In this document: positions 16,084-23,423 of the stretch, one piece after another
How positions within the stretch are numbered: the stretch's first letter is position 1
Layout: the number at the start of each line of letters is the position of its first letter
Source: Streptomyces sp. NBC_01463
GTDB lineage: Bacteria > Actinomycetota > Actinomycetes > Streptomycetales > Streptomycetaceae
DNA length: 64,000 nt
Reading direction: 5' to 3'
Assembly: GCA_036227345.1 (NCBI GenBank)
Contig: CP109468.1
Location: forward strand, 4,588,001 to 4,652,000
Translations under genes and position numbers: made by a program
Notes under the pieces: model-generated
The model's input: the letters and a program-made list of their open reading frames with translations, nothing else
Told to the model about the DNA's origin: nothing
Database searches by the model: none

Positions 16084-17624
16084 TGCCGCAGGTACTCGAA
16101 TTCAGGCTTCCTGATCTCGGTGAGGGGCTGACCGAGGCGGAGATCGTGCGCTGGCTGGTGGAGATCGGCGATGTCGTCGCCATCGACCAGCCGGTCGTCG
16201 AGGTCGAGACGGCCAAGGCGATGGTGGAGGTGCCGTGCCCGTACGGGGGCGTGGTGACCGCGCGGTTCGGCGAGGAGGGGGCGGAACTTCCTGTCGGGGC
16301 ACCCCTGTTGACCGTCGCTGTCGGGTCGGCGGAGGCGTCGGGGTCGGGGGCGAGTGCTGATGCCGGTTCCGGTTCCGGTTCCGGTGCCCGTACGGGCCCG
16401 GGTGCTGACGGCGCGGAGCCGTCCGGGTCCGGGAACGTACTCGTGGGATACGGGACCGGGGCGCCGCCGGTGCGGCGTCGGCGGGTCCGGCCCGAGGGCC
16501 TTTCCGCGTCTCCCGGCGCGCCTGCTCCTAGTCATAGCCCGGGCCCTGTCACTAGTCCTGGTCCTGGTCCTGTTTCTGCGCCTGACCCGACTCCTGCTCC
16601 GGCTGCGCGGGTTGCGGTCGCGCGGGTTTCGGACGGGAGGCAGGGGCCGGTCGCTGTCGTCTCCCCGCTGGTGCGCAAGCTGGCGCGGCAGCACGATCTC
16701 GATCTGCGACAGCTCGCCGGGTCCGGGCCCGACGGCCTGATCCTGCGGGCGGATGTCGAGTCCGCCATCCGGTCGGCAACGTCGGCTCCTGCCGTCGCTG
16801 TCGCCACTGCCGCGGCCGGTTCCGCCACGGCTGCTTCCGTCACCGCTGCTCCCGCTGCGCCTGCGTCGCCCGTGACGTCCGTGTCGCCTGTGACGGGTGG
16901 GTCTTCGGTGCGTCCTGCCGGGGAACGGATTCCATTGCGCGGGGTGCGGGGAGCGGTCGCGGACAAGCTGTCGCGCAGCCGACGGGAGATCCCCGACGCC
17001 ACGTGCTGGGTGGACGCCGATGCCACCGAGCTGATGGCGGCCCGGGCCGCGATGAACAGCGTGGGTGGTTCCGGTTCCGGTGCCGGTCCCAAGGTGTCGG
17101 TGCTGGCCCTGCTCGCCCGTATCTGTACGGCGGCCCTGGCCCGCTATCCCGAGCTCAACTCCACGGTGGACGTGGAAGCGCGCGAGATCGTGCGGCTGCC
17201 GGAGGTCCATCTCGGCTTCGCGGCCCAGACCGAGCGCGGGCTCGTCGTCCCCGTCGTGCGGGATGCGCAGGTGCGCAACGTGGAGTCGATCGGGGCGGAG
17301 ATCGCCCGGCTGACCGAAGCGGCGAGGACCGGGACGCTGAAGCCGGCGGAGCTGACCGGCGGCACGTTCACGCTGAACAACTACGGGGTGTTCGGCGTCG
17401 ACGGTTCCACACCGATCATCAACCACCCCGAGGCGGCGATGCTCGGCGTCGGCCGGATCGTCGCCAAGCCGTGGGTCCACGAGGGCGAGCTCGCCGTACG
17501 ACGGGTCGTCCAGCTCTCGCTGACCTTCGACCACCGGGTCTGCGACGGCGGTACGGCGGGAGGCTTCCTGCGGTACGTGGCCGACTGCGTGGAACAGCCG
17601 GCGGTGCTCCTGCGGACGCTGTAG
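16083..17624 (+). CDS. bkdC: Dihydrolipoamide acyltransferase E2 (operon 1)
   Basis: A 513-aa E2. Residues 1-78 are the lipoyl domain with the modified Lys expected at K45 (E-T-A-K-A). A long, very Ala/Pro/Ser/Gly-rich linker follows (about 80-195). The peripheral E1/E3-binding domain lies near 196-225 (P-L-V-R-K-L-A-R-Q-H-D-L). A second Ala/Val linker leads to the catalytic domain from about 280, with F-D-H-R-V-C-D-G-G near 482-490 (HxxxDG motif). The linkers are built from simple DNA repeats (GGTTCCGGTTCC and related), so length may vary between strains. No E3 gene lies nearby. Confidence 0.94.
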   Translation: MPQVLEFRLPDLGEGLTEAEIVRWLVEIGDVVAIDQPVVEVETAKAMVEVPCPYGGVVTARFGEEGAELPVGAPLLTVAVGSAEASGSGASADAGSGSGSGARTGPGADGAEPSGSGNVLVGYGTGAPPVRRRRVRPEGLSASPGAPAPSHSPGPVTSPGPGPVSAPDPTPAPAARVAVARVSDGRQGPVAVVSPLVRKLARQHDLDLRQLAGSGPDGLILRADVESAIRSATSAPAVAVATAAAGSATAASVTAAPAAPASPVTSVSPVTGGSSVRPAGERIPLRGVRGAVADKLSRSRREIPDATCWVDADATELMAARAAMNSVGGSGSGAGPKVSVLALLARICTAALARYPELNSTVDVEAREIVRLPEVHLGFAAQTERGLVVPVVRDAQVRNVESIGAEIARLTEAARTGTLKPAELTGGTFTLNNYGVFGVDGSTPIINHPEAAMLGVGRIVAKPWVHEGELAVRRVVQLSLTFDHRVCDGGTAGGFLRYVADCVEQPAVLLRTL

Positions 17625-17748
17625 GTCCCGGAGGGGCCGGCCCGGGGGTGGTGGGGCTGACGCCCTGCGCGCCCTGGTCTCCCCGTTCGCGTTCTCCGTT
17701 GATCCACGGGAATGGGGACGGGGAGGATCCACCGGGCGCCGTGGCACG

Positions 17749-17754
17749 CATACT
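17749..17754 (+). promoter_or_regulatory. -10-like hexamer CATACT before mobA-like gene
   Basis: CATACT, six bases, ATG at 17761. Same layout as other leaderless starts in the window but with C in the first position. Confidence 0.35.
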
Positions 17755-17760
17755 CGGGGC

Positions 17761-18609
17761 ATGACCGCGTATGACGCCATCGTTCTCGCCGGAGGGGCCG
17801 CGAAGCGGCTCGGCGGCGCCGACAAGCCCGGGCTCCGGGTCGGTGGCCGGCCGCTGCTCGACCGGGTACTCGGTGCCTGCGCCGGTGCCGGGACCACCGT
17901 GGTCGTGGGAGGCAGACGGCCCACCGCGCGTCCGGTGACCTGGACGCGCGAAGAGCCGCCGGGCGGCGGCCCGTTGGCCGCGCTCGGTGCCGGGGTGCGG
18001 CACACGGCGGCGGAACACGTGCTCGTGCTCTCCGCCGATCTGCCGTTCCTGGGCGCGGACACCGTCGGCTCGCTGCTGGAAGCGCTCGGCCGGGGAGACG
18101 TCGAGGGTGCGGTCTGCACCGACCAGGACGGCCGGGACCAGCCTCTCGTGGCCGTCTACCGTGCGGAGCCGCTGCGCCGTGAACTGGCGCTCATCGCCAC
18201 GGAGCACGGCAGTCTGGCCGGGCTGCCCCTGCGGCTGCTCACCCATGAACTGGAGCTTGCCCGGGTGGCGGCGGACCCGCTCGCCTCGTTCGACTGCGAC
18301 ACCTGGGAGGACATCGCTTCGGCCCGGGCCCGGATCAGAGAACATGGGACCGTGCTGGACGAATGGATCACCGCAGTCAAGACCGAACTGGGCATCGAAC
18401 TCGACGTCGACACCGGCGTCCTGCTCGACCTCGCCCGTGATGCCGCCCACGGCGTCGCCCGGCCCGCAGCGCCCCTGACGACCTTCCTGGTCGGCTACGC
18501 GGCTGCGCAGGCGAGCGGCGACGGCGGCGGACCCGAAGCGGTGGCCGAGGCCGCCCGGAAGGCCGCCGCGCTCGCCCTCCGGTGGGCGGACGAGAACGAG
18601 TCGCCATGA
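17761..18609 (+). CDS. MobA-like nucleotidyltransferase fused to DUF6457 domain
   Basis: A 282-aa fusion. Residues 1-190 are a molybdenum-cofactor guanylyltransferase-like domain: the nucleotide loop L-A-G-G-A-A-K-R-L-G-G-A-D-K-P at 9-23, S-A-D-L-P-F near 91 and a D-x-D-type tail (F-D-C-D-T-W-E-D) near 178. Residues about 197-275 match the small DUF6457 domain (E-W-I-T-A-V-K-T-E-L-G-I-E). MobA attaches GMP to molybdopterin. Linkage to moeA (ATGA overlap) supports a molybdenum-cofactor role. The DUF6457 part has no known function. Confidence 0.86.
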   Translation: MTAYDAIVLAGGAAKRLGGADKPGLRVGGRPLLDRVLGACAGAGTTVVVGGRRPTARPVTWTREEPPGGGPLAALGAGVRHTAAEHVLVLSADLPFLGADTVGSLLEALGRGDVEGAVCTDQDGRDQPLVAVYRAEPLRRELALIATEHGSLAGLPLRLLTHELELARVAADPLASFDCDTWEDIASARARIREHGTVLDEWITAVKTELGIELDVDTGVLLDLARDAAHGVARPAAPLTTFLVGYAAAQASGDGGGPEAVAEAARKAAALALRWADENESP

Positions 18610-20429
18610 CGGGCCCCAGCGGCAGCGCCGAGCGGCCGCCGCCGTCCGGCCGGGTCGCCGGACAGAAACGCGCTCCCGTCGCCGAAGGGACCAAAGGGAC
18701 TGCGGCGACCGAGGCAACTGAAGCGACTGAAGCGACCCAAGCGACCCAAGCGACCGAACCCGCTGAACCCGCAGAGCCTGCCGAACCCGCCGAAGCGGTC
18801 GCAGCCGCCGGAGCCGCCCGAGCTGCCCTGGCGGCCGAAGCCGCCGAGGAACTGGCCGTGGCGCAGGCCCTCGCCCTGGTGGGCCCGCCCGCACCTTCAG
18901 ATCCGACAGCCGCAGCCGCAGCCGCAACTGCCTCCACCACCGGCCCCGCATCCGCAGGCGCCTCCACCACCGCCACCGCATCCGCCTCCGGAGACGACCC
19001 CGACCCCGGCCACGGGCGCCGGCAACCCCCCGCCCAAGCCCACGCGGCCCCGGACCGCGGCGAGCGTCTCCCGGCGCACTCCCCCGAGCATTCCCCCACC
19101 CCCACCCCCGCCCCGGGCCGGCACTCCGCCCAGGGCCGGCGGCACGTCCGGCCGACGTCGTGGGGCGAGGCCCGTGCCCTTGCCGCCCGGGCCGGGCGCG
19201 CGGTTCCTCCGCGTTCCGTGCGACTGCCCCTCGACCGCGCGCTCGGTCAGGTGCTCGCCGAGCCGCTCACCGCTCTCACCGATCTGCCCTCCTTCGACAC
19301 CTCCGCCATGGACGGCTGGGCCGTGGCGGGACCGGGGCCGTGGACCATCCGGGCGGACGAGGGGATTCTCGCGGGACACGCCACCCCGGCCCCCCTTCCC
19401 GACGGCGACGCCATCCGCATCGCCACGGGTGCCCGGATCCCGTCGGACGTCACCGCCGTCATCCGCAGCGAGCACGCCCACGCCGACGAGGCCAAGGGGC
19501 TGCTGCACGCGCAGCGTCAGGTGCACCCCGGGCAGGACATCAGGCCGCGTGGTCAGGAATGCCGCTCGGGCGACCAACTCCTTCCCGCCGGAACGCTGGT
19601 GACACCCGCCGTCCTCGGGCTTGCCGCGGCCGCCGGTTACGACGAGCTGACGGCCAGACCCCGGCCGCGGGTCGACGTCCTCGTCCTGGGTGACGAACTC
19701 CTGACCGCCGGTCTGCCGCACGACGGGCTGATCCGGGACGCTCTCGGTCCGATGATCGGGCCCTGGCTGCGTGCGCTGGGCGCCGAGGTCGCCGCACCGC
19801 GCCGCCTCGGCGATGACGCGGAGGCCCTTCGGCACGCGCTCACCGGCTCCCGGGCCGACCTGATCATCACCACCGGCGGCACCGCCGCCGGACCCGTCGA
19901 CCATGTGCACCCCGTCCTCGACCGGATCGGCGCCGAGTTGCTCGTCGACGGGGTCGCCGTGCGGCCCGGTCACCCCATGCTGCTGGCCCGGCTGGCGGCT
20001 GGAGGCCCGTATCTCGTCGGGCTGCCCGGCAACCCCCTGGCCGCGGTGTCCGGTCTGCTCACTCTCGCCGAGCCCCTGCTCGGCGGGCTGGCGGGCCGGA
20101 CCCCTCAGGACCGCTACCGGATCGCCATAAGGGACGAGGTGCACGGCCACCCGCACGACACCCGGCTGGTCCCCGTGGTCCATCGCACAGCCGACCGGCC
20201 CGGCGGCGTGCCGGGTGCCCCAACTCGTCGGGACGGCAACGGAACCGGCGGCGGTACGGATCACGTCGTACCCCTGCATTACAACGGTCCCGCCATGCTC
20301 CGCGGCATCGCCGCCGCGGACGGGCTGGCCGTTGTGGAGCCGGGCGGGGTACGGTCCGGCACCGAGGTGGAGATCCTCGATCTACCGTGGGCCCCGGCGA
20401 CGCCGTGGACTGAAGGGTGTTTCACGTGA
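18606..20429 (+). CDS. moeA: Molybdopterin molybdenumtransferase MoeA with long N-terminal extension
   Basis: A 607-aa protein, about 200 residues longer than usual MoeA. Residues 1-175 are low complexity, rich in Ala, Thr, Glu and Pro, with E-A-T, Q-A-T and E-P-A repeats near residues 37-60. The MoeA core begins near 180 (W-G-E-A-R-A-L-A) and includes F-D-T-S-A-M-D-G-W near 230-238, T-G-A-R-I-P near 278 and the MPT-binding region T-T-G-G-T-A-A-G-P-V near 421-430. It inserts molybdate into adenylylated molybdopterin. The stop TGA and the last codons (Cys-Phe-Thr) lie inside a parS site. Confidence 0.9.
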   Translation: MTGPSGSAERPPPSGRVAGQKRAPVAEGTKGTAATEATEATEATQATQATEPAEPAEPAEPAEAVAAAGAARAALAAEAAEELAVAQALALVGPPAPSDPTAAAAAATASTTGPASAGASTTATASASGDDPDPGHGRRQPPAQAHAAPDRGERLPAHSPEHSPTPTPAPGRHSAQGRRHVRPTSWGEARALAARAGRAVPPRSVRLPLDRALGQVLAEPLTALTDLPSFDTSAMDGWAVAGPGPWTIRADEGILAGHATPAPLPDGDAIRIATGARIPSDVTAVIRSEHAHADEAKGLLHAQRQVHPGQDIRPRGQECRSGDQLLPAGTLVTPAVLGLAAAAGYDELTARPRPRVDVLVLGDELLTAGLPHDGLIRDALGPMIGPWLRALGAEVAAPRRLGDDAEALRHALTGSRADLIITTGGTAAGPVDHVHPVLDRIGAELLVDGVAVRPGHPMLLARLAAGGPYLVGLPGNPLAAVSGLLTLAEPLLGGLAGRTPQDRYRIAIRDEVHGHPHDTRLVPVVHRTADRPGGVPGAPTRRDGNGTGGGTDHVVPLHYNGPAMLRGIAAADGLAVVEPGGVRSGTEVEILDLPWAPATPWTEGCFT

Positions 20430-20432
20430 AAC
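20419..20432. other. parS: parS site 1 (chromosome-segregation centromere)
   Basis: GTTTCACGTGAAAC is a perfect 14-bp palindrome identical to the Streptomyces parS sequence bound by ParB. It overlaps the last codons and stop of moeA and the first codons of the channel gene, so it is under double coding constraint. Confidence 0.85.
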
Positions 20433-21523
20433 TTCCCGGCCATGACGCGATGGCCAGGCGCGCCGACGAACATGCCGTTCCCACGCGGGTGATGCTCCCG
20501 CGCAGGGTCATCGACGGTCCGGCGCGCCAGGTGGCCAAGCGGCTGATGATGGCCCTGATGGTGCTCGCCATCACGGTGCTGATCGTCTGGGTCGACCGCG
20601 ACGGTTACCACGACGCGGCCGACGGCAAGGTCGACCTGCTGGACGCGGTGTACTACGCGACGGTCACCCTCTCCACCACCGGGTACGGCGACATCACCCC
20701 GTACAGCGACGGTGCCCGGCTCATAAACGTGGTGCTCGTGACACCACTGCGCGTGCTCTTCCTCATCATCCTGGTCGGCACCACCCTCGAGGTCCTCACG
20801 GAACGGACTCGGGAGGACTTCCGGCTGAAGCGTTGGAGAACCAACTTGCGTGACCACACCGTCGTCGTCGGCTTCGGCACGAAGGGCCGCTCGGCCATCC
20901 AGACCCTCTGCGCCACCGGGCTGCGGAAGGACCAGATCGTCATCGTCGACCCGGCGTCCAAGGTGATGGAGATCGCCAACGCCGAGGGCTTCACCGGAGT
21001 GCTCGGGGACGCGACACGCAGCGATGTGCTGCTGCGGGCCGAGCTGCAGAAGGCGCGTCAGATCATCATCGCCACCCAGCGCGACGACACGGCCGTCCTG
21101 GTCGCGCTCACCGCGCGGCAGCTCAACCGCGGCGCGAAGATCGTGGCCGCGGTGCGCGAGGAGGAGAACGCCCCGCTGCTGCGGCAGTCCGGTGCCGACG
21201 CCGTGATCACGAGCGCCAGCGCGGCCGGGCGGCTGCTCGGTCTCTCCGTGCTCAGCCCCAGCGCCGGCACGGTGATGGAGGACCTGATCCAGCAGGGCAG
21301 CGGGCTCGACCTCGTCGAACGGCCGGTGATAAAGGCCGAGGTGGGCAAGAACGTCCGCGAGACCGACGATCTCGTGGTCAGCGTGCTGCGCGGGCACCGG
21401 CTCCTGGGGTACGACGATCCGGCGGCCAGCCCGCTGCAGCTGACGGACCGGCTGATCACGATCGTGCGCGCCACCAACGAACCGCCGCTCAACCAGCCGC
21501 CGCAGGCCGCCCCGCGCAACTGA
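20426..21523 (+). CDS. Two-helix potassium channel with RCK/TrkA-N domain
   Basis: About 365 aa. I choose GTG 20426 (GAAGGG 8 nt upstream, GTGA overlap with moeA); GTG 20417 and ATG 20450 are alternatives and the parS sequence makes the choice uncertain. The first transmembrane helix is near residues 33-52, the pore carries T-T-G-Y-G-D near 84-89 (the K+ selectivity filter), and the second helix is near 100-122. A cytoplasmic regulatory domain starts H-T-V-V-V-G-F-G-T-K-G-R near 143, a Rossmann nucleotide site. It should conduct K+ with gating by a nucleotide or Ca2+. Confidence 0.9.
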   Translation: MKLPGHDAMARRADEHAVPTRVMLPRRVIDGPARQVAKRLMMALMVLAITVLIVWVDRDGYHDAADGKVDLLDAVYYATVTLSTTGYGDITPYSDGARLINVVLVTPLRVLFLIILVGTTLEVLTERTREDFRLKRWRTNLRDHTVVVGFGTKGRSAIQTLCATGLRKDQIVIVDPASKVMEIANAEGFTGVLGDATRSDVLLRAELQKARQIIIATQRDDTAVLVALTARQLNRGAKIVAAVREEENAPLLRQSGADAVITSASAAGRLLGLSVLSPSAGTVMEDLIQQGSGLDLVERPVIKAEVGKNVRETDDLVVSVLRGHRLLGYDDPAASPLQLTDRLITIVRATNEPPLNQPPQAAPRN

Positions 21524-21529
21524 GCGGAG

Positions 21530-21535
21530 TAGCCT
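21530..21535 (+). promoter_or_regulatory. -10 hexamer TAGCCT for a leaderless transcript
   Basis: TAGCCT, seven bases, then ATG at 21543, just after the channel gene stop. Confidence 0.45.
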
Positions 21536-21542
21536 CGCGGCC

Positions 21543-22541
21543 ATGTATGCGATCACGATCCCCGAACCCGGTGGCCCCGAGGCGCTCGTCTGGGCCGAGG
21601 TGCCCGATCCCGTAGCCGGCGAGGGCGAGGTCCTCGTCGACGTCGTGTCCAGCGCGGTCAACCGGGCCGACGTGCTGCAGCGGCAGGGCTTCTACAACCC
21701 GCCGCCCGGTGCGTCCCCCTATCCGGGCCTGGAGTGCTCGGGCCGCATCTCGGCGCTCGGCCCCGGAGTCACCGGCTGGTCGGTCGGCGACGAGGTGTGC
21801 GCCCTCCTCGCGGGCGGCGGCTACGCGGAGAAGGTCGCCGTTCCCGTCGGGCAGCTGCTCCCCGTACCGGACGGGCTGGACCTCACGCTCGCCGCGGCAC
21901 TGCCGGAGGTGACGGCCACCGTCTGGTCCAACGTGTTCATGGTGGCGCATCTGCGGCCCGCCGAGACGCTGTTGGTGCACGGGGGATCCAGCGGTATCGG
22001 CACGATGGCGATCCAGCTCGCCAAGGCGGTCGGGGCACGGGTCGCCGTGACCGCCGGCGGACCGACGAAGCTGGCGCGCTGCGCCGAGCTCGGTGCCGAC
22101 ATCCTGATCGACTACCGGGAGCAGGACTTCGTCGAGGAGCTTCGCAAGGCGACGGACGGGGCGGGCGCGGACGTCATCCTCGACATCGTCGGCGCGAAGT
22201 ACCTGGACCGGAACGTGCAGGCGCTCGCCGTCAATGGCCGGCTCGCGATCATCGGGCTCCAGGGCGGTGCCAAGGGCGAGCTGAACCTGGGCGCCCTGCT
22301 GACCAAGCGGGCCGCTGTCACGGCGACGTCGCTGCGCGGGCGCCCGCTCGCCGAGAAGGCCGCGATCGTCGCCGCCGTACGCGAGCACGTATGGCCGCTC
22401 ATCGCCGACGGCGTCGTCCGGCCGGTCGTGGACCGCACGCTGCCGATGCCGGACGCGGCGGAGGCCCACCGCGTCATGGAGTCCAGCACCCACGTCGGCA
22501 AGGTGCTCCTGCAGGCGCCCCAGGCGTCCGCCACGAACTGA
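21543..22541 (+). CDS. NAD(P)H-quinone oxidoreductase (PIG3/QOR type)
   Basis: A 332-aa medium-chain dehydrogenase/reductase lacking the zinc-ligand Cys pattern of alcohol dehydrogenases. N-terminal N-R-A-D-V-L-Q-R-Q-G near residues 40-49 and P-G-L-E-C-S-G near 61-67 are typical. The NADPH fold has V-H-G-G-S-S-G-I-G-T-M-A-I-Q near 144-158. The family reduces quinones or enones. Its last codons and stop are repeated twice more downstream as a tandem repeat (22517-22615). Confidence 0.9.
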   Translation: MYAITIPEPGGPEALVWAEVPDPVAGEGEVLVDVVSSAVNRADVLQRQGFYNPPPGASPYPGLECSGRISALGPGVTGWSVGDEVCALLAGGGYAEKVAVPVGQLLPVPDGLDLTLAAALPEVTATVWSNVFMVAHLRPAETLLVHGGSSGIGTMAIQLAKAVGARVAVTAGGPTKLARCAELGADILIDYREQDFVEELRKATDGAGADVILDIVGAKYLDRNVQALAVNGRLAIIGLQGGAKGELNLGALLTKRAAVTATSLRGRPLAEKAAIVAAVREHVWPLIADGVVRPVVDRTLPMPDAAEAHRVMESSTHVGKVLLQAPQASATN

Positions 22542-22615
22542 ACCGACCGCCCCGGGCGTCCGCCAAGAACTGAACCGACCACCACCCCAGGCGTCCGCCA
22601 AGAACTGAACCGACC
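22517..22615 (+). repeat. Triplication of the quinone-reductase gene 3' end
   Basis: Copies lie at 22517-22548, 22549-22580 and 22581-22615 (32, 32 and 35 bp); each carries GCGTCCGCCA, then GAACTGAACCGACC, which includes the TGA stop. The first copy is coding, the other two are not. A partial fourth copy (CCCCAGG) follows. Confidence 0.88.
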
Positions 22616-22641
22616 ACCCCAGGACCGCAGTCACGCGGGAC

Positions 22642-22690
22642 CACGCGCAGGGCCCGGCACACGGAGTTCGTGTGCCGGGCCCTGCGCGTG
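22642..22690. terminator. Bidirectional terminator, perfect 22-bp stem
   Basis: A perfect 22-bp inverted repeat (22642-22663 and 22669-22690) around a 5-nt loop GAGTT, between the convergent quinone-reductase and bpa genes. Confidence 0.85.
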
Positions 22691-22743
22691 TGCTTGTGCT
22701 CGTTCGACGGGTTTCGGCAAGAAGTACGGAACCGGACCGCGGC

Positions 22744-23292
22744 CTACAGGTACGGGCCCGAGCGGATCGCCCCGTGCGGGTCCGCGCCGCCGTCCTCCTC
22801 CTCGTGGCCGCTGCCGGGAGGCAGCGCGCGGCGCATCTGCTCCAGCTGCGCACGGGCCGCCATCTGCTGGGCGAACAGTGCCGTCTGGATGCCGTGGAAG
22901 AGGCCCTCCAGCCAGCCGACCAACTGGGCCTGTGCGATCCGGAGTTCCGCCTCGGAGGGAACCGACTCCTCGGTGAACGGCAGGGAGAGCCGCTCCAGTT
23001 CCTCCACCAGCTCCGGCGCGAGGCCGTCCTCCAGCTCCTTGACCGAGCTGGCGTGGATCTCCTTGAGGCGTACCCGGCTCGCCTCGTCGAGGGGAGCCGC
23101 CCTGACCTCCTCCAGGAGCTGCTTGATCATGCTGCCGATGCGCATGACCTTGGCGGGCTGTTCGACCATCTCCGTCACCGGGACCTCACGCGACTCGTCG
23201 TCAGTGCCACCGCCGCCGATCGCCATTCCGTCCTGCCCCACTACGAGGACCTGGGGGTGCTCCTGCGACCGTTCATTCCTCGGCATCTCCAT
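22744..23292 (-). CDS. bpa: Bacterial proteasome activator (Bpa/PafE-type)
   Basis: About 182 aa from ATG 23292 (GACAAT seven bases upstream suggests a leaderless start; ATGs at 23301, 23286 and 23313 are alternatives). The central helical part (residues 45-150: M-I-K-Q-L-L-E-E-V-R, then L-F-H-G-I-Q-T-A-L-F-A-Q-Q-M) matches Bpa, a ring-forming, ATP-independent activator of the actinobacterial 20S proteasome. The protein ends S-G-P-Y-L, close to the G-Q-Y-L tail used by mycobacterial Bpa to dock on the proteasome alpha ring. That tail supports the call strongly. Confidence 0.88.
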   Translation of the reverse strand: MEMPRNERSQEHPQVLVVGQDGMAIGGGGTDDESREVPVTEMVEQPAKVMRIGSMIKQLLEEVRAAPLDEASRVRLKEIHASSVKELEDGLAPELVEELERLSLPFTEESVPSEAELRIAQAQLVGWLEGLFHGIQTALFAQQMAARAQLEQMRRALPPGSGHEEEDGGADPHGAIRSGPYL

Positions 23293-23331
23293 GCCGTCCA
23301 TTGTCTCGCACACGTGCCGTTCAACACTGTG

Positions 23332-23371
23332 GTGCCCCCGGAAACGGATGATCCACCGTTTCCGAGGGCAC
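23332..23371 (-). terminator. Terminator after the ABC permease gene
   Basis: A 15-nt arm at 23332-23346 pairs with 23357-23371, with one mismatched position; the loop is GATGATCCAC. It lies between the ABC permease stop and the bpa gene on the same strand. Confidence 0.75.
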
Positions 23372-23423
23372 CGAATCGGCTGCGAAGCAGCCGGTCAGGC
23401 CGTCTGCGCGGGCTCTCTCCCGG

